Assembly (NCBI GenBank): GCA_030540535.1
Contig: JAUNWB010000082.1
Coordinates: forward strand, 1 to 6,316
DNA length: 6,316 bases
Reading direction: 5' to 3'
Source of the DNA: Elusimicrobiales bacterium
GTDB taxonomy: Bacteria; Elusimicrobiota; Elusimicrobia; Elusimicrobiales; Elusimicrobiaceae
Position numbers and translations under genes: made by a program. Positions 6,303 to 6,316 of this stretch are shown here, in pieces. The notes below the pieces were generated by a model. The model was not told the DNA's origin and made no database searches. It was given only the letters and a program-made list of their open reading frames with translations. Positions within the stretch are counted from its first letter, which is position 1, and each line of letters opens with the position of its first letter.

Positions 6303-6316
6303 AAAAAAAGCCAATC

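Noticed and set aside
6291..6314. Longer start (TTG at 6314) for the DUF805-like fusion gene
   Set aside because: The added codons include the Shine-Dalgarno AAGGAG itself, and the ATG at 6290 has ideal spacing from it.

Overview
The window looks like ordinary bacterial chromosome of moderate G+C (roughly half). Every gene I can support lies on the minus strand, so transcription runs from high to low coordinates. A predicted lipoprotein and an MltG-type murein transglycosylase suggest a diderm (Gram-negative type) bacterium. The housekeeping proteins do not let me name a phylum. A gut-type Elusimicrobiota-like genome is a guess from general style only. I see no tRNA, rRNA, CRISPR array, insertion sequence or phage gene.

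In transcription order, the right third (6290 to 4140) holds three consecutive small membrane-protein genes of the DUF805 type. The first is a degenerate DUF805-like membrane domain joined to a large soluble C-terminal domain of unknown function. The second is a DUF805 protein with an extra C-terminal membrane segment. The third is a minimal 109-residue DUF805 protein. A strong intrinsic terminator at 4093-4120 closes this group.

The middle (4033 to 1904) is a two-gene housekeeping unit: tyrosyl-tRNA synthetase (tyrS), then mltG after a 3-base gap. An extended -10 promoter lies between the terminator and tyrS.

The left third (1814 to 1) is a large lipoprotein-like gene that runs off the left edge. 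It has a secreted N-terminal region with a stretch resembling DUF2931, followed by at least five C-terminal ankyrin repeats. Its predicted promoter contains a run of 12 T in the spacer, directly upstream of the extended -10.

The points most worth a second look are the DUF805 trio with its unexplained C-terminal domain, the ankyrin lipoprotein architecture, and the homopolymer inside that gene's promoter. I found no clear evidence of a new defence or mobile system.
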